Positions 9,042 to 16,076 of a stretch of 33,239 nucleotides of DNA are shown piece after piece. The stretch is from Prevotella sp. GTDB taxonomy: Bacteria > Bacteroidota > Bacteroidia > Bacteroidales > Dysgonomonadaceae. A program made the translations under genes and the position numbers. The notes under the pieces were generated by a model. That model did no database searches. It was not told the origin of the DNA and saw only the letters and a list, made by a program, of their open reading frames with translations. Numbering within the stretch: the first letter of the stretch is position 1; the number at the start of each line of letters is the position of its first letter. The stretch lies in NCBI GenBank assembly GCA_031285625.1, contig JAITVV010000055.1, forward strand, positions 1 through 33,239, given 5' to 3'.

Positions 9042-10148
9042 TTATTTTATAGGGTCACATATTATTTCCAGATCATCTGCTATCAATGTGCTTCCTACAG
9101 CTCCCTGATATTCGTTTCCGTCTTTACTTGATGATAATACTATTGTGAGCCGGTAATCGTTTTTATTGAAATCCAATCCTTCATTATACTTGAACGGAAT
9201 AGAGAATTTCGTAAATCCATTTATTGCCGGGGTTTCTTGCACATCTTTAGAATTTAAGGCCCATCTGGCTGTAGCTACAACTCTGTCAGATGTCATAATC
9301 GTTTCTCCATCCAGAAACTCTTCATTGGCCGGAGCTCCTTTAGTTACTTTAAACAGAGTGGCATACATAGACATTGAATCTGTTCTGTTTGGGATTACTT
9401 CTCCACTAGTACCTGTAAATATTTCTCCGGTTTTGTATTTATAATACCCATTGAACATAATTGGTTTACCATTTTCGATTGTATGAGCTTGTCCTAATTT
9501 CAGCGATTTCAGAGGATTAGACATGTTGGCTGAGAAAGCTCCTCTAAACAGATTTCCGGCAAATATAGGATAATCTTTACCAAAAATAGTAGTTCCTTTC
9601 ATTGTCTGTAGTATAGCTCCGTATTCCCCATCAACACAATCTGTTGTCTTATCTGTTGGGTATTGATCTATGACCAGGGCACCAGTACCAACTAAGATTG
9701 CCAAACCTGAATTTGCATTACTCCATAACAGATCGCTTAGTACCGGATAAGGAGCTCTCTCAGATCCCATTGTAGTCCAATCTTCGAAAGTGTGTTTCAG
9801 ACTTATTTTTGATGTAACAGTAACTGTATATTCCTTAAAATATTTGCCATCTTCAGATATAACTGTATATTTGACGTACTTCCCATTCGAAAAGTCTTGT
9901 GCTACACCTGATGCCGGTTGTACTGTAGCTCCCGGACTCACTTCTATGATTGGTACTATACGTGAATAGTCTGCTTTTTCTGAAACTATTAACTGAACGG
10001 TATGCTCAGATATAGCACGTGTGATATATGTATCATCATCAACGGACATATCTGTTATATCTGCTTCCATGTTAGGCGCCTCATCTTTTATACAAGAAGA
10101 AATTGTAAGCGCTAAAATGGCAATAAGAAAAAATATTCTAAATTTCAT
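9042..10148 (-). CDS. PCMD-domain surface lipoprotein
   Basis: The 368-aa protein begins with a lipoprotein signal (ALTISSC, lipidated Cys19). Residues 20-120 form a small immunoglobulin-like domain with the pattern SPGATVQPASGVAQDFSNG and YTVTVTS, common in N-terminal parts of Bacteroidota surface lipoproteins. From residue 120 the sequence FEDWTTMGSERAPYPV, SDLLWSNANSGLAIL and the later GAFSANMSNPLKSLKLG resembles the PCMD family (putative carbohydrate metabolism domain, a jelly-roll fold). It is probably outer-membrane anchored and may bind glycans, which is unproven. It is first in an operon with the beta-barrel protein and probably the DUF3667 gene. Confidence 0.75.
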   Translation of the reverse strand: MKFRIFFLIAILALTISSCIKDEAPNMEADITDMSVDDDTYITRAISEHTVQLIVSEKADYSRIVPIIEVSPGATVQPASGVAQDFSNGKYVKYTVISEDGKYFKEYTVTVTSKISLKHTFEDWTTMGSERAPYPVLSDLLWSNANSGLAILVGTGALVIDQYPTDKTTDCVDGEYGAILQTMKGTTIFGKDYPIFAGNLFRGAFSANMSNPLKSLKLGQAHTIENGKPIMFNGYYKYKTGEIFTGTSGEVIPNRTDSMSMYATLFKVTKGAPANEEFLDGETIMTSDRVVATARWALNSKDVQETPAINGFTKFSIPFKYNEGLDFNKNDYRLTIVLSSSKDGNEYQGAVGSTLIADDLEIICDPIK

Positions 10149-10172
10149 AGGATTAATAAGATAAATTGCAAC

Positions 10173-10180
10173 AAAGGTAC
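10173..10180 (-). promoter_or_regulatory. -7 promoter box of the PCMD operon
   Basis: On the minus strand the sequence is TACCTTTG, a perfect TAnnTTTG Bacteroidota -7 box, about 25 bp upstream of the PCMD start codon. No convincing -33 TTTG is seen. The gap 10149-10304 holds nothing else I recognise. Confidence 0.5.
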
Positions 10181-10304
10181 ATAATGATTTAGGGCAGAAG
10201 TTTACTAAATATGTAAATTAACAGAATTTAATATTTTGACTACTGCAATATCAGAATCCTATTTAACTCTCAAAAATAAGATTCATATTCAATGGAGATT
10301 AATT

Positions 10305-10529
10305 TTAATAATAAATCTCTGATGCGTTAAAATTCAGTTCTACATACAGATTGTCATTAATATTAGAGAACAGAATTTTGTTTTCTCTAGATAACCAACC
10401 CAAAGCAAGAAGTATTAACGAGTCTTTATAACTTGTTAATTCTCCGATTTCTCTTAACGATAATCTTCCTTTCTCTGATAGGCATCGCCAGATTGTTCCG
10501 GCATTTATACCAATATCTTTCTTCAACAT
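10305..10529 (-). CDS. small winged helix-turn-helix protein (DUF2582/PF10771-like)
   Basis: A 74-aa protein of the form GINAGTIWRCLSEKG, SLREIGELTSYKDSLILLALGWLSRENKI. It matches the small winged-HTH family common in Bacteroidota, where the IWxxL and LALGWLxRExKI segments are conserved. Its target is unknown, and it may be a DNA- or protein-binding adaptor. It lies 52 bp behind the DUF6132-like gene and could be the last gene of the lipid cassette, although transcription this far is not shown. Confidence 0.75.
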   Translation of the reverse strand: MLKKDIGINAGTIWRCLSEKGRLSLREIGELTSYKDSLILLALGWLSRENKILFSNINDNLYVELNFNASEIYY

Positions 10530-10581
10530 AGTGTATCGGTTTTTATTAGGTTAAACAATAGATTGCATGTATTTACAACGT

Positions 10582-10788
10582 TTATTCATTCTCTTTATGT
10601 AGCAAAGTAGCAAAAAGACCACCAAGTATTGCCCCAAGGCAACAATTTACCCAACATTCTGCAGATAATGGATATGTTCCCCAATAGCAGGTAAAATAAT
10701 ACCAATTAAGAAAACCTGCTATTGCACCAATTATTATAGCAATTAAAACATTTCTGTTATTTGAAATAAAAACTATAATATCTTTCAT
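10582..10788 (-). CDS. DUF6132-like small membrane protein
   Basis: A 68-aa protein with two predicted membrane helices (residues 13-30 and 45-63). Between them is a loop with C34 and the run YFTCYWGTYPLSAECWVNCC. The pattern helix, Y-x-x-C-x-x-G-x-x-P, glycine-rich second helix resembles the DUF6132 family. The role is unknown. It starts only 4 bp after the lpxC stop, so it is almost certainly translated from the same mRNA. Confidence 0.6.
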   Translation of the reverse strand: MKDIIVFISNNRNVLIAIIIGAIAGFLNWYYFTCYWGTYPLSAECWVNCCLGAILGGLFATLLHKENE

Positions 10789-10792
10789 CTTG

Positions 10793-11785
10793 TCAAATCA
10801 TTTGTGGATTCCAACCATAGTATCCATTTGAACCGGAGTCGGCTAATAATACAGGAGCTTCGACTTTTATCTTCGGATTTACAGCCTCGCGGATAGCCCT
10901 TGCAAACATATTATTAATTTTATGTCCGGGACAGTTGGCTACAACCTTTCCTTTAATGAACTTACCTACAAGAGCAAGATCCCCAATGATATCCAGTAAT
11001 TTATGTCTGGCTGGTTCGTTAGGGTAGAGTAGGGGCTTATTCATTATATAACCCAATTTTGAGGAATCTTTTCTCTTTACATGCATCATATCAGCAAGTT
11101 GGTCAAATTTTTCCTGTTCTATGGGTTTGTCATATATTACTATTGCGTTATCCAGATCGCCCCCTTTTACCAGATTATTGTTCAGTAGAGGTTCTATCTC
11201 TTTCACAAAAACAAATGTTCTGGCTGAAGCAAAGTCTCTTGTAAATTCGGATAAATTATTAAGAGTTGCATCCTGCCTTCTAAGAAAGGTTGAGTTGAAA
11301 GATATATGCGATTCTATACTGAAAGATTCATCCGGTATCAATACCATTGAAGATCCGGTTGTTTTGTCGATAACTTTTACTTTCTTACGCTTTATTGTAA
11401 TGTATTCTCTAACAGCATCTTGTTGTTGTGCTCCTACCTCTTTTATTTTACTCACATATAGGATAGAACTTCCATCCAGTATCGGAAATTCAGGACCGTT
11501 TACATCTATTAAGCAATTGTCTATCTCACATGCATATAATGCAGCCAAAGCATGTTCGACAGTACTTACATATACCCCATTAGCTGAGAGTACGGTTCCC
11601 CGCTGTGTTCCAGTTACATTTTCGGCTAAGGCGTCAATAATGGGTTGTCCGGATACATCTACTCTTCTGATTTTGTAACCATGATTTTCGGGAGCCGGAT
11701 TAAATTTTATAACAATGTCTAACCCTGTATGTAAGCCTTTACCCTCTAAGGTAAAACTGTTTTTTAAAGTTCGTTGATTAACCAT
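10793..11785 (-). CDS. lpxC: LpxC-type UDP-3-O-acyl-GlcNAc deacetylase without FabZ domain
   Basis: LpxC removes the acetyl group from UDP-3-O-acyl-N-acetylglucosamine, the committed step of lipid A synthesis, in the cytoplasm. The zinc and catalytic residues are present: E77-H78 in STVEHALAAL, H261 and D265 in RHKLLDIIGDLAL, and H288 in CPGHKINNMFARA. NGPEFPILDGSS near residue 96 and FARTF-like ASARTFVF near 186 also fit. At 330 aa it is a stand-alone LpxC. The housekeeping enzyme of Bacteroidota is usually an LpxC-FabZ fusion of about 460 aa and sits with lpxD and lpxA. Neither the fusion partner nor those neighbours are here, so this is probably a second, specialised copy. It lies 24 bp behind the FabH-like gene. 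Confidence 0.88.
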   Translation of the reverse strand: MVNQRTLKNSFTLEGKGLHTGLDIVIKFNPAPENHGYKIRRVDVSGQPIIDALAENVTGTQRGTVLSANGVYVSTVEHALAALYACEIDNCLIDVNGPEFPILDGSSILYVSKIKEVGAQQQDAVREYITIKRKKVKVIDKTTGSSMVLIPDESFSIESHISFNSTFLRRQDATLNNLSEFTRDFASARTFVFVKEIEPLLNNNLVKGGDLDNAIVIYDKPIEQEKFDQLADMMHVKRKDSSKLGYIMNKPLLYPNEPARHKLLDIIGDLALVGKFIKGKVVANCPGHKINNMFARAIREAVNPKIKVEAPVLLADSGSNGYYGWNPQMI

Positions 11786-11809
11786 AATAATCTTTATTTA
11801 ATTTATATT

Positions 11810-12757
11810 TCAGGGAATTTTTATTAAGCAGGAACCTGTAGAATATCCACCTCCAAAAACAGAGAGACATATCAGGTTGCCTGTTGTAAATATCTCAATA
11901 TTCTGGGCAAAAACCAGTAACGCGCTGACAGAACCGGTATTTCCTAATTCCTCGATATTAGATAATATTTTATTTTCAGTGATATTCAACTGTTTTACTA
12001 CATTTTTTAATATTCTCATATTTGCTTGGTGACCAATGAAATAGGATAAATCATCCAGCGAATATCCATTTATTTCCACAATGTCTTTAGTCCCTTGGGC
12101 GATATAATTACATGCATACATGAATACATCTCTACCATAAGGCATTTTTATTCCTTCATCTTTCGGTTTCAAAGAAACAGCTTCGGGCCCCATGCCTATA
12201 TGTCCCAGGCCTTGTGTTGTAATATCCACTACTTGTGGATCTTTATCGGAATAAGACTTATTGGAGAAGAAATATGCTGTGGCTCCATCTCCCCACAAAT
12301 GGCCGGACATACAATCTGTATCGTCAGAATATGTAGAATTACGGTCTGCGCATATCAATAACGCTTTTTGTGCTAACTCTGAATGGAAAAATGAATATAT
12401 GATTTCCATTGCATTGATAGCAGAAGAACAGGCCGATGATATAAGAAAAACTTTTGCATTACTTATGTTATGCTCCCGTTGAATATAATGTCCTGTAGTA
12501 CCTACTGTATCTGAAGGAGAATATGATGCAAAAACAATTAAGTCAATATCTTGTATACTATATGGTAAATTGGCTAATGCATTTTTTACAGCTTCGTTAC
12601 ACATATAATCCATTGATTCGTTAGCAGATGCTCTCGAGCGGGTTAAAATTCCTGTCCGTTGAGCGATCCAATCGCTTGTCAATCCATTCACTTCCGTAAA
12701 ATAGTCATTTGTGATTCTTGTTTCGGGAATATAATATCCAATTGAATTAATAAACAT
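11810..12757 (-). CDS. FabH-like 3-oxoacyl-ACP synthase III
   Basis: A 315-aa thiolase-fold condensing enzyme with the KAS III catalytic triad: C110 in ISSACSSAINA, H243 in GHQANMRIL and N273 in GNTGSVSA. The glycine-rich end GGGYSTGSCL is also present. Such enzymes join an acyl-CoA starter to malonyl-ACP, to begin fatty-acid chains or to make special acyl or polyketide products. The sequence around the active site (FLISSACSSA rather than the DI-xAAC-xG of housekeeping FabH) suggests a secondary paralogue with its own starter. It lies 24 bp before lpxC and 23 bp after the thioredoxin-like gene, so it likely supplies or alters acyl chains for the outer-membrane lipid made by this cassette (inference). 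Confidence 0.85.
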   Translation of the reverse strand: MFINSIGYYIPETRITNDYFTEVNGLTSDWIAQRTGILTRSRASANESMDYMCNEAVKNALANLPYSIQDIDLIVFASYSPSDTVGTTGHYIQREHNISNAKVFLISSACSSAINAMEIIYSFFHSELAQKALLICADRNSTYSDDTDCMSGHLWGDGATAYFFSNKSYSDKDPQVVDITTQGLGHIGMGPEAVSLKPKDEGIKMPYGRDVFMYACNYIAQGTKDIVEINGYSLDDLSYFIGHQANMRILKNVVKQLNITENKILSNIEELGNTGSVSALLVFAQNIEIFTTGNLICLSVFGGGYSTGSCLIKIP

Positions 12758-12780
12758 ACAGTGTGTTATTTTTACGGTTT

Positions 12781-13212
12781 TTATTTTGTTGCTCTTTTAT
12801 AAATAATTTCCAAGTTAGTGACCGGTACAACTCCCATAATCCGGTCTATTTCTTGTCCGTTTTTAAATAATAATGTACATGGGACGCCAGAAATATTATA
12901 CTTTTTATATATATCAGGATGCTCATTTACATTTACTCTGTAAAACTTTACATCGTCTCTCGATAGTTTGCTGATATTATGCATCATTTTGTTACATACT
13001 TCTGAATTTTCCTGATAAAATATAACAGAGATGATATCTGAAGATTCTATACCGGACATATCCTTCAATTCTTCAAAATGTATGTCTTCGCTCAGATTGT
13101 TAGAACTCCCGTTTACTGTAATAGGTCCCCATATATTGATTCCTAAAAACAATAAAGCCAATAAGAAGCAAAAATGCCATGTCTTGAATCGAAACTCTTT
13201 TAACTTTTTCAT
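12781..13212 (-). CDS. membrane-anchored thioredoxin-like protein with SxxC active site
   Basis: The 143-aa protein has an N-terminal membrane anchor (residues 12-29), then a periplasmic thioredoxin fold. The fold is recognisable from IISVIFYQENSEVCNKMM (residues 60-77), VKFYRVNVNEHPDIYKKY and NISGVPCTLLFKNGQEIDRI, with the cis-proline P111 in GVPC. Where thioredoxin has C-G-P-C, this protein has S70-E-V-C73, so the nucleophilic cysteine is replaced by serine. It is therefore unlikely to be a normal disulfide reductase. It may bind a partner, act as a chaperone or use the single thiol; C112 next to the cis-proline is a second thiol near the site. It lies 2 bp behind pldA. Confidence 0.72.
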   Translation of the reverse strand: MKKLKEFRFKTWHFCFLLALLFLGINIWGPITVNGSSNNLSEDIHFEELKDMSGIESSDIISVIFYQENSEVCNKMMHNISKLSRDDVKFYRVNVNEHPDIYKKYNISGVPCTLLFKNGQEIDRIMGVVPVTNLEIIYKRATK

Positions 13213-13214
13213 CT

Positions 13215-14114
13215 TTAAAAGAAATTATAGAAATCAGGTTTTATGCATATGCCTATTCTTACGTTCATGGCATACTTATCATAATCCAATAGACTCTCTC
13301 CATATCCTTGATAGTATCGGGCGAATAGATACTGATTAGATCTTTCAGACATTCTGAAGGCAGCCGTCAATGTAGTATTTACATTTCCCCATCCTTTTCT
13401 GGGATTGATATCTGCAGATAACCACCAACGGTGTTTGTCGCTTGTATAATTTACAGACACGAACCCTAAGCCTCTATAATCCAACAGGTCTTTATTATTC
13501 CCTCCGTCTACGTATGGAACCCAAACTTCTCCAGCAATATTAAATCTTGCATTGAAGTAATACTTCATGGATAGGCTCAAATAATTCCAACTTCGGGAGT
13601 CGTCTCCATCGCGTCCGTTTGATTCATGTTTTAATTGAACGAATGCCGCACCTACAACACGGTCCTTGTACAATATGTACTTACCTAATCCCAGTCCCGG
13701 ATTATAGTTTGTATCTTTAAACGGACTCGATTCGTCATAAATATTCCAGAACGATTTTTGAGTATATGTCAGATATGCAAATGTTTTGAATGGCAAAACA
13801 CTCTTTGTCAGTCTTTGTCTTATGCTTATCTGAAAGGATGCATCAGCAGTACTTCTGGTTATCTTTCTGTCAAGTGGAACTCCTGTAACAAAGTATGTGT
13901 CCCTGTATACGGCAAATGCTGGCATCCTATCTGCCATTTTTATAGCATCTCTTTCTGATATAACCAAATGTCTTGGTCTGAAGATACGCGGATCCTGCAT
14001 CGCACTGTCATATTGTTGACGGAGGCTATCATTATCTATATACATTAGATCAATCTGGGCAAATGCGGCTGATGATAGTACAGTAAATATTAAAAGTAAA
14101 TAGTTTCTCAACAT
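13215..14114 (-). CDS. pldA: outer-membrane phospholipase A (OMPLA/PldA)
   Basis: Outer-membrane barrel hydrolase that removes acyl chains from phospholipids misplaced in the outer leaflet. The 299-aa protein has a signal peptide ending SSAAFAQ. The active-site block QLKHESNGRDGDDSRSWN places H163, S165 and N177 with exactly the spacing of the His/Ser/Asn triad of E. coli OMPLA (H142, S144, N156). The C-terminal strands include YYQGYGESLLDYDKY, which matches the conserved SGYGESLIDY of OMPLA. The N-terminal 60 residues before the barrel are extra and unrecognised. In the cassette it lies 11 bp behind the 100-aa gene and 2 bp before the thioredoxin-like gene. Confidence 0.92.
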   Translation of the reverse strand: MLRNYLLLIFTVLSSAAFAQIDLMYIDNDSLRQQYDSAMQDPRIFRPRHLVISERDAIKMADRMPAFAVYRDTYFVTGVPLDRKITRSTADASFQISIRQRLTKSVLPFKTFAYLTYTQKSFWNIYDESSPFKDTNYNPGLGLGKYILYKDRVVGAAFVQLKHESNGRDGDDSRSWNYLSLSMKYYFNARFNIAGEVWVPYVDGGNNKDLLDYRGLGFVSVNYTSDKHRWWLSADINPRKGWGNVNTTLTAAFRMSERSNQYLFARYYQGYGESLLDYDKYAMNVRIGICIKPDFYNFF

Positions 14115-14125
14115 ATTTTTTTCGA

Positions 14126-14428
14126 TTATCCAAAAATGAATTGGTTTATAAATTTGTCATCGTTCAGCTCATCTCTGCATTTTGTTTTAATGCCTATTTT
14201 ACTGAGAAGATTTTTTAAATCATTGTTTATAGAGTCTGTATAGATTATACTAACTCTTTTCAGTGCCATTAATAAAGAAAAATAGTTATTTTCTGTATTA
14301 TCCAGTTTCAGGCTTTCAACGCCTTTTACTTTATCGTTTTCGAGTTCAAAAATATTAACTGTGGTATTTCCTTGTATATCTCTACTTAGATTTCCTTTTT
14401 GTGTGAGTATTGCAATTATTTCCGCCAT
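14126..14428 (-). CDS. conserved-looking 100-aa protein, function unknown
   Basis: Not recognised with certainty. The protein has an alternating strand/helix pattern: EIIAILTQKGNLSRDI, NIFELENDKVKGVESL, a variable middle, then LLMALKRVSIIYTDSINNDLKNLLSKIGIKTK. This layout resembles the NifX/NafY (dinitrogenase cofactor biosynthesis) ribonuclease-H-like fold, without any cysteine or cofactor-binding signature and with no nitrogenase genes nearby; the resemblance is weak. There is no signal peptide. It is the first gene after the tetR-type operator at 14475-14488 and is probably the first gene of the lipid cassette (11 bp before pldA). Confidence 0.6.
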   Translation of the reverse strand: MAEIIAILTQKGNLSRDIQGNTTVNIFELENDKVKGVESLKLDNTENNYFSLLMALKRVSIIYTDSINNDLKNLLSKIGIKTKCRDELNDDKFINQFIFG

Positions 14429-14474
14429 AATAGTTTTCGTGTTTTAAAAGTTAATACTCTAAATACCTAGTCAA

Positions 14475-14488
14475 TGAACAATCATTCA
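14475..14488. promoter_or_regulatory. candidate TetR operator 2 (before the cassette)
   Basis: TGAACAATCATTCA contains a TGAA/TTCA inverted repeat and differs in one base from the operator before tetR. It sits in the 79-bp gap between the tetR stop and the 100-aa gene, upstream of the cassette in its direction of transcription. Confidence 0.65.
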
Positions 14489-14507
14489 CTTTTTTTGTTT
14501 AAAAAAG

Positions 14508-15122
14508 TTATGCTTTTATCAAACTATACAAATAATCCATCACTTCTTTTCTACGTTCCATGTCCTGAATTACATTTATAGCAAATGCTTCATCAGTACA
14601 ATTCTTTTCCGAAGATTCTTTTATACTTGTATTATTAAAGATGATTGCCATGATCTCTGTATCAATATCCTCTCTGACTTCTCCTATTTTTATACTGTTA
14701 TTGATTGCATTTTTCCAATTGCCGATCAATTTACTGTTTATAACTCTAAATCGATCAATAAAGTTGGGGTAATGCTTTGCTGCCTGTATCATCAGAGCTG
14801 TATAGTTCAGAAAAAATGTATGCGTTACTCCAGCCCGCGTGAAGGCATTGAGTATCAATTTTTGTCGTCTATACATTATTTCAATATACTCTGCGAGCGT
14901 CCTGTCTTTTTTTATATCCTGTAATATTTTATTAAATAATCTGAAAAAATATTCGTCTATGACAGCATTGAATAATTCTTCTTTATTTTTAAAATATCGA
15001 TACATGGCGCCGCGAGACATATTCAGCTCTTCTTGCAATACAGATATAGAGGCACTATCATAGCCTTTGTTCATAAAAACATCAAAGGCCCGCCTTAATA
15101 TATATTCTCTACTGTACTTCAT
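14508..15122 (-). CDS. TetR-family transcriptional regulator
   Basis: The 204-aa protein has a typical TetR N-terminal DNA-binding domain: REYILRRAFDVFMNKGYDSAS, then the helix-turn-helix ISVLQEELNMSRGAMYRYFKNKEELFNAVI (about residues 24-55). The all-helical C-terminal domain from 60 on is variable and gives no clear ligand. Palindromic sites lie in front of its own gene (15143-15158) and in front of the downstream cassette (14475-14488). The simple model is autorepression plus control of the lipid genes, with a lipid or acyl-CoA as a likely but unproven inducer. Confidence 0.9.
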   Translation of the reverse strand: MKYSREYILRRAFDVFMNKGYDSASISVLQEELNMSRGAMYRYFKNKEELFNAVIDEYFFRLFNKILQDIKKDRTLAEYIEIMYRRQKLILNAFTRAGVTHTFFLNYTALMIQAAKHYPNFIDRFRVINSKLIGNWKNAINNSIKIGEVREDIDTEIMAIIFNNTSIKESSEKNCTDEAFAINVIQDMERRKEVMDYLYSLIKA

Positions 15123-15142
15123 ATGTTGCTTTATTTGTTAAC

Positions 15143-15158
15143 GTGAACAATCGTTCAC
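15143..15158. promoter_or_regulatory. candidate TetR operator 1 (tetR promoter)
   Basis: GTGAACAATCGTTCAC is a perfect 6-4-6 inverted repeat 21 bp upstream of the tetR start. It lies just downstream of CACCTTTG (minus strand, 15163-15170), which is one base from the TAnnTTTG -7 box, so a bound repressor would cover the transcription start. Confidence 0.75.
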
Positions 15159-15230
15159 AATGCAAAGGTGAATAAATTAATTAGAACGAAAGCAAAGAAT
15201 TATGTTAAAAAATAATTAAAAAATTTATAT

Positions 15231-15269
15231 AAATAAAGCATGTCAATTATAAGTTGACATGCTTTATTT
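15231..15269 (-). terminator. terminator of the nrf/ccs operon
   Basis: A perfect 16-bp stem (15231-15246 with 15254-15269) and 7-nt loop, whose core is GCATGTCAA/TTGACATGC and whose outer part is AAATAAA/TTTATTT. It stands 22 bp after the ccsA stop codon, between ccsA and the tetR promoter region, and ends in an AT-rich tail on the minus strand. Confidence 0.85.
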
Positions 15270-15290
15270 GTTTGTTATAATATAACCCTT

Positions 15291-16076
15291 TTAGTTGGAA
15301 TACACGTGTATACTATTTTGTGCCGCAGGCAGATAATTTACTCCAATCCAGGTGATCATTAATAATACGAATGCAATAGGAAGTGTCCATAAAGTGAATT
15401 TGGCATGGTAATTTTGCAAGCGCATATGTATGTATATCAGATAGGCGGCAGATGTGATAAATGCCCACGTTTCTTTAGGATCCCAAGACCAGTAATGCCC
15501 CCATGCTTCTTTTGCCCAGACGGCTCCCATTAACATACCAAGTATGAGAAAGCCAAAACCTATATAGACAATATTATCCATAAATTTGTATAGTTCTATA
15601 TCCGCCTTGTTTTTACCTAATTTATTAAGCTGCATAAAGGAGGCGATAGTAGCAGCACCAAGCATAGAGTAGGAGAGTATATAAACAGTTACATGTGGTA
15701 CAAACCAGTAGCTTTGCAGTGCAGGCATCAGGTTTGTAGAGTGTATCTCCGGCTTGAAAATGTTAATGCATACAAATACACAAGCAACTAATGCGGTGAA
15801 AGATAGCAGCCACTTATACTTCCAATGCTTGTATGTAAAGAAACCAATTGTAGCCAAAAAGAAAGAATACCAAAGGCGGGTTTCGCCAATCGTCCTGAGG
15901 GGAGGTCGTTCCTGCCCAATCCAGAGGCCAACGATAAATGCTCCGAATATAAGTATGCCACCTATCATCAGCAAATCAATAATGATAGTTTTTTTTACCT
16001 TATATATAAGTGCTCCGGCGGCTAACCAACATAATATAGCAGGTATTGCAAACCAAAGATATTCATTCCACGTCAT
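15291..16076 (-). CDS. ccsA: cytochrome c assembly protein CcsA/ResC
   Basis: Multi-pass membrane protein that, with CcsB, moves heme across the cytoplasmic membrane and attaches it to apocytochromes (System II). The 261 residues form about eight helices. The heme-handling tryptophan-rich motif WGHYWSWDPKETWAF is at about residues 188-202, and histidines lie in flanking loops (for example PHVTVY). It overlaps ccsB by 14 bp and follows nrfHA, whose products carry nine heme-binding motifs between them and need this machinery. The name ccmC could also be used by family software, but the pairing with a ResB-type gene supports CcsA. Confidence 0.88.
   Translation of the reverse strand: MTWNEYLWFAIPAILCWLAAGALIYKVKKTIIIDLLMIGGILIFGAFIVGLWIGQERPPLRTIGETRLWYSFFLATIGFFTYKHWKYKWLLSFTALVACVFVCINIFKPEIHSTNLMPALQSYWFVPHVTVYILSYSMLGAATIASFMQLNKLGKNKADIELYKFMDNIVYIGFGFLILGMLMGAVWAKEAWGHYWSWDPKETWAFITSAAYLIYIHMRLQNYHAKFTLWTLPIAFVLLMITWIGVNYLPAAQNSIHVYSN

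Noticed and set aside
11121-11678. 185-aa ORF on the plus strand
   Set aside because: Antisense shadow of lpxC, which has all its catalytic residues.
14126-14428. Nitrogenase cofactor protein (NifX-like)
   Set aside because: Only a loose fold pattern; there are no cofactor-binding residues and no nif genes nearby.
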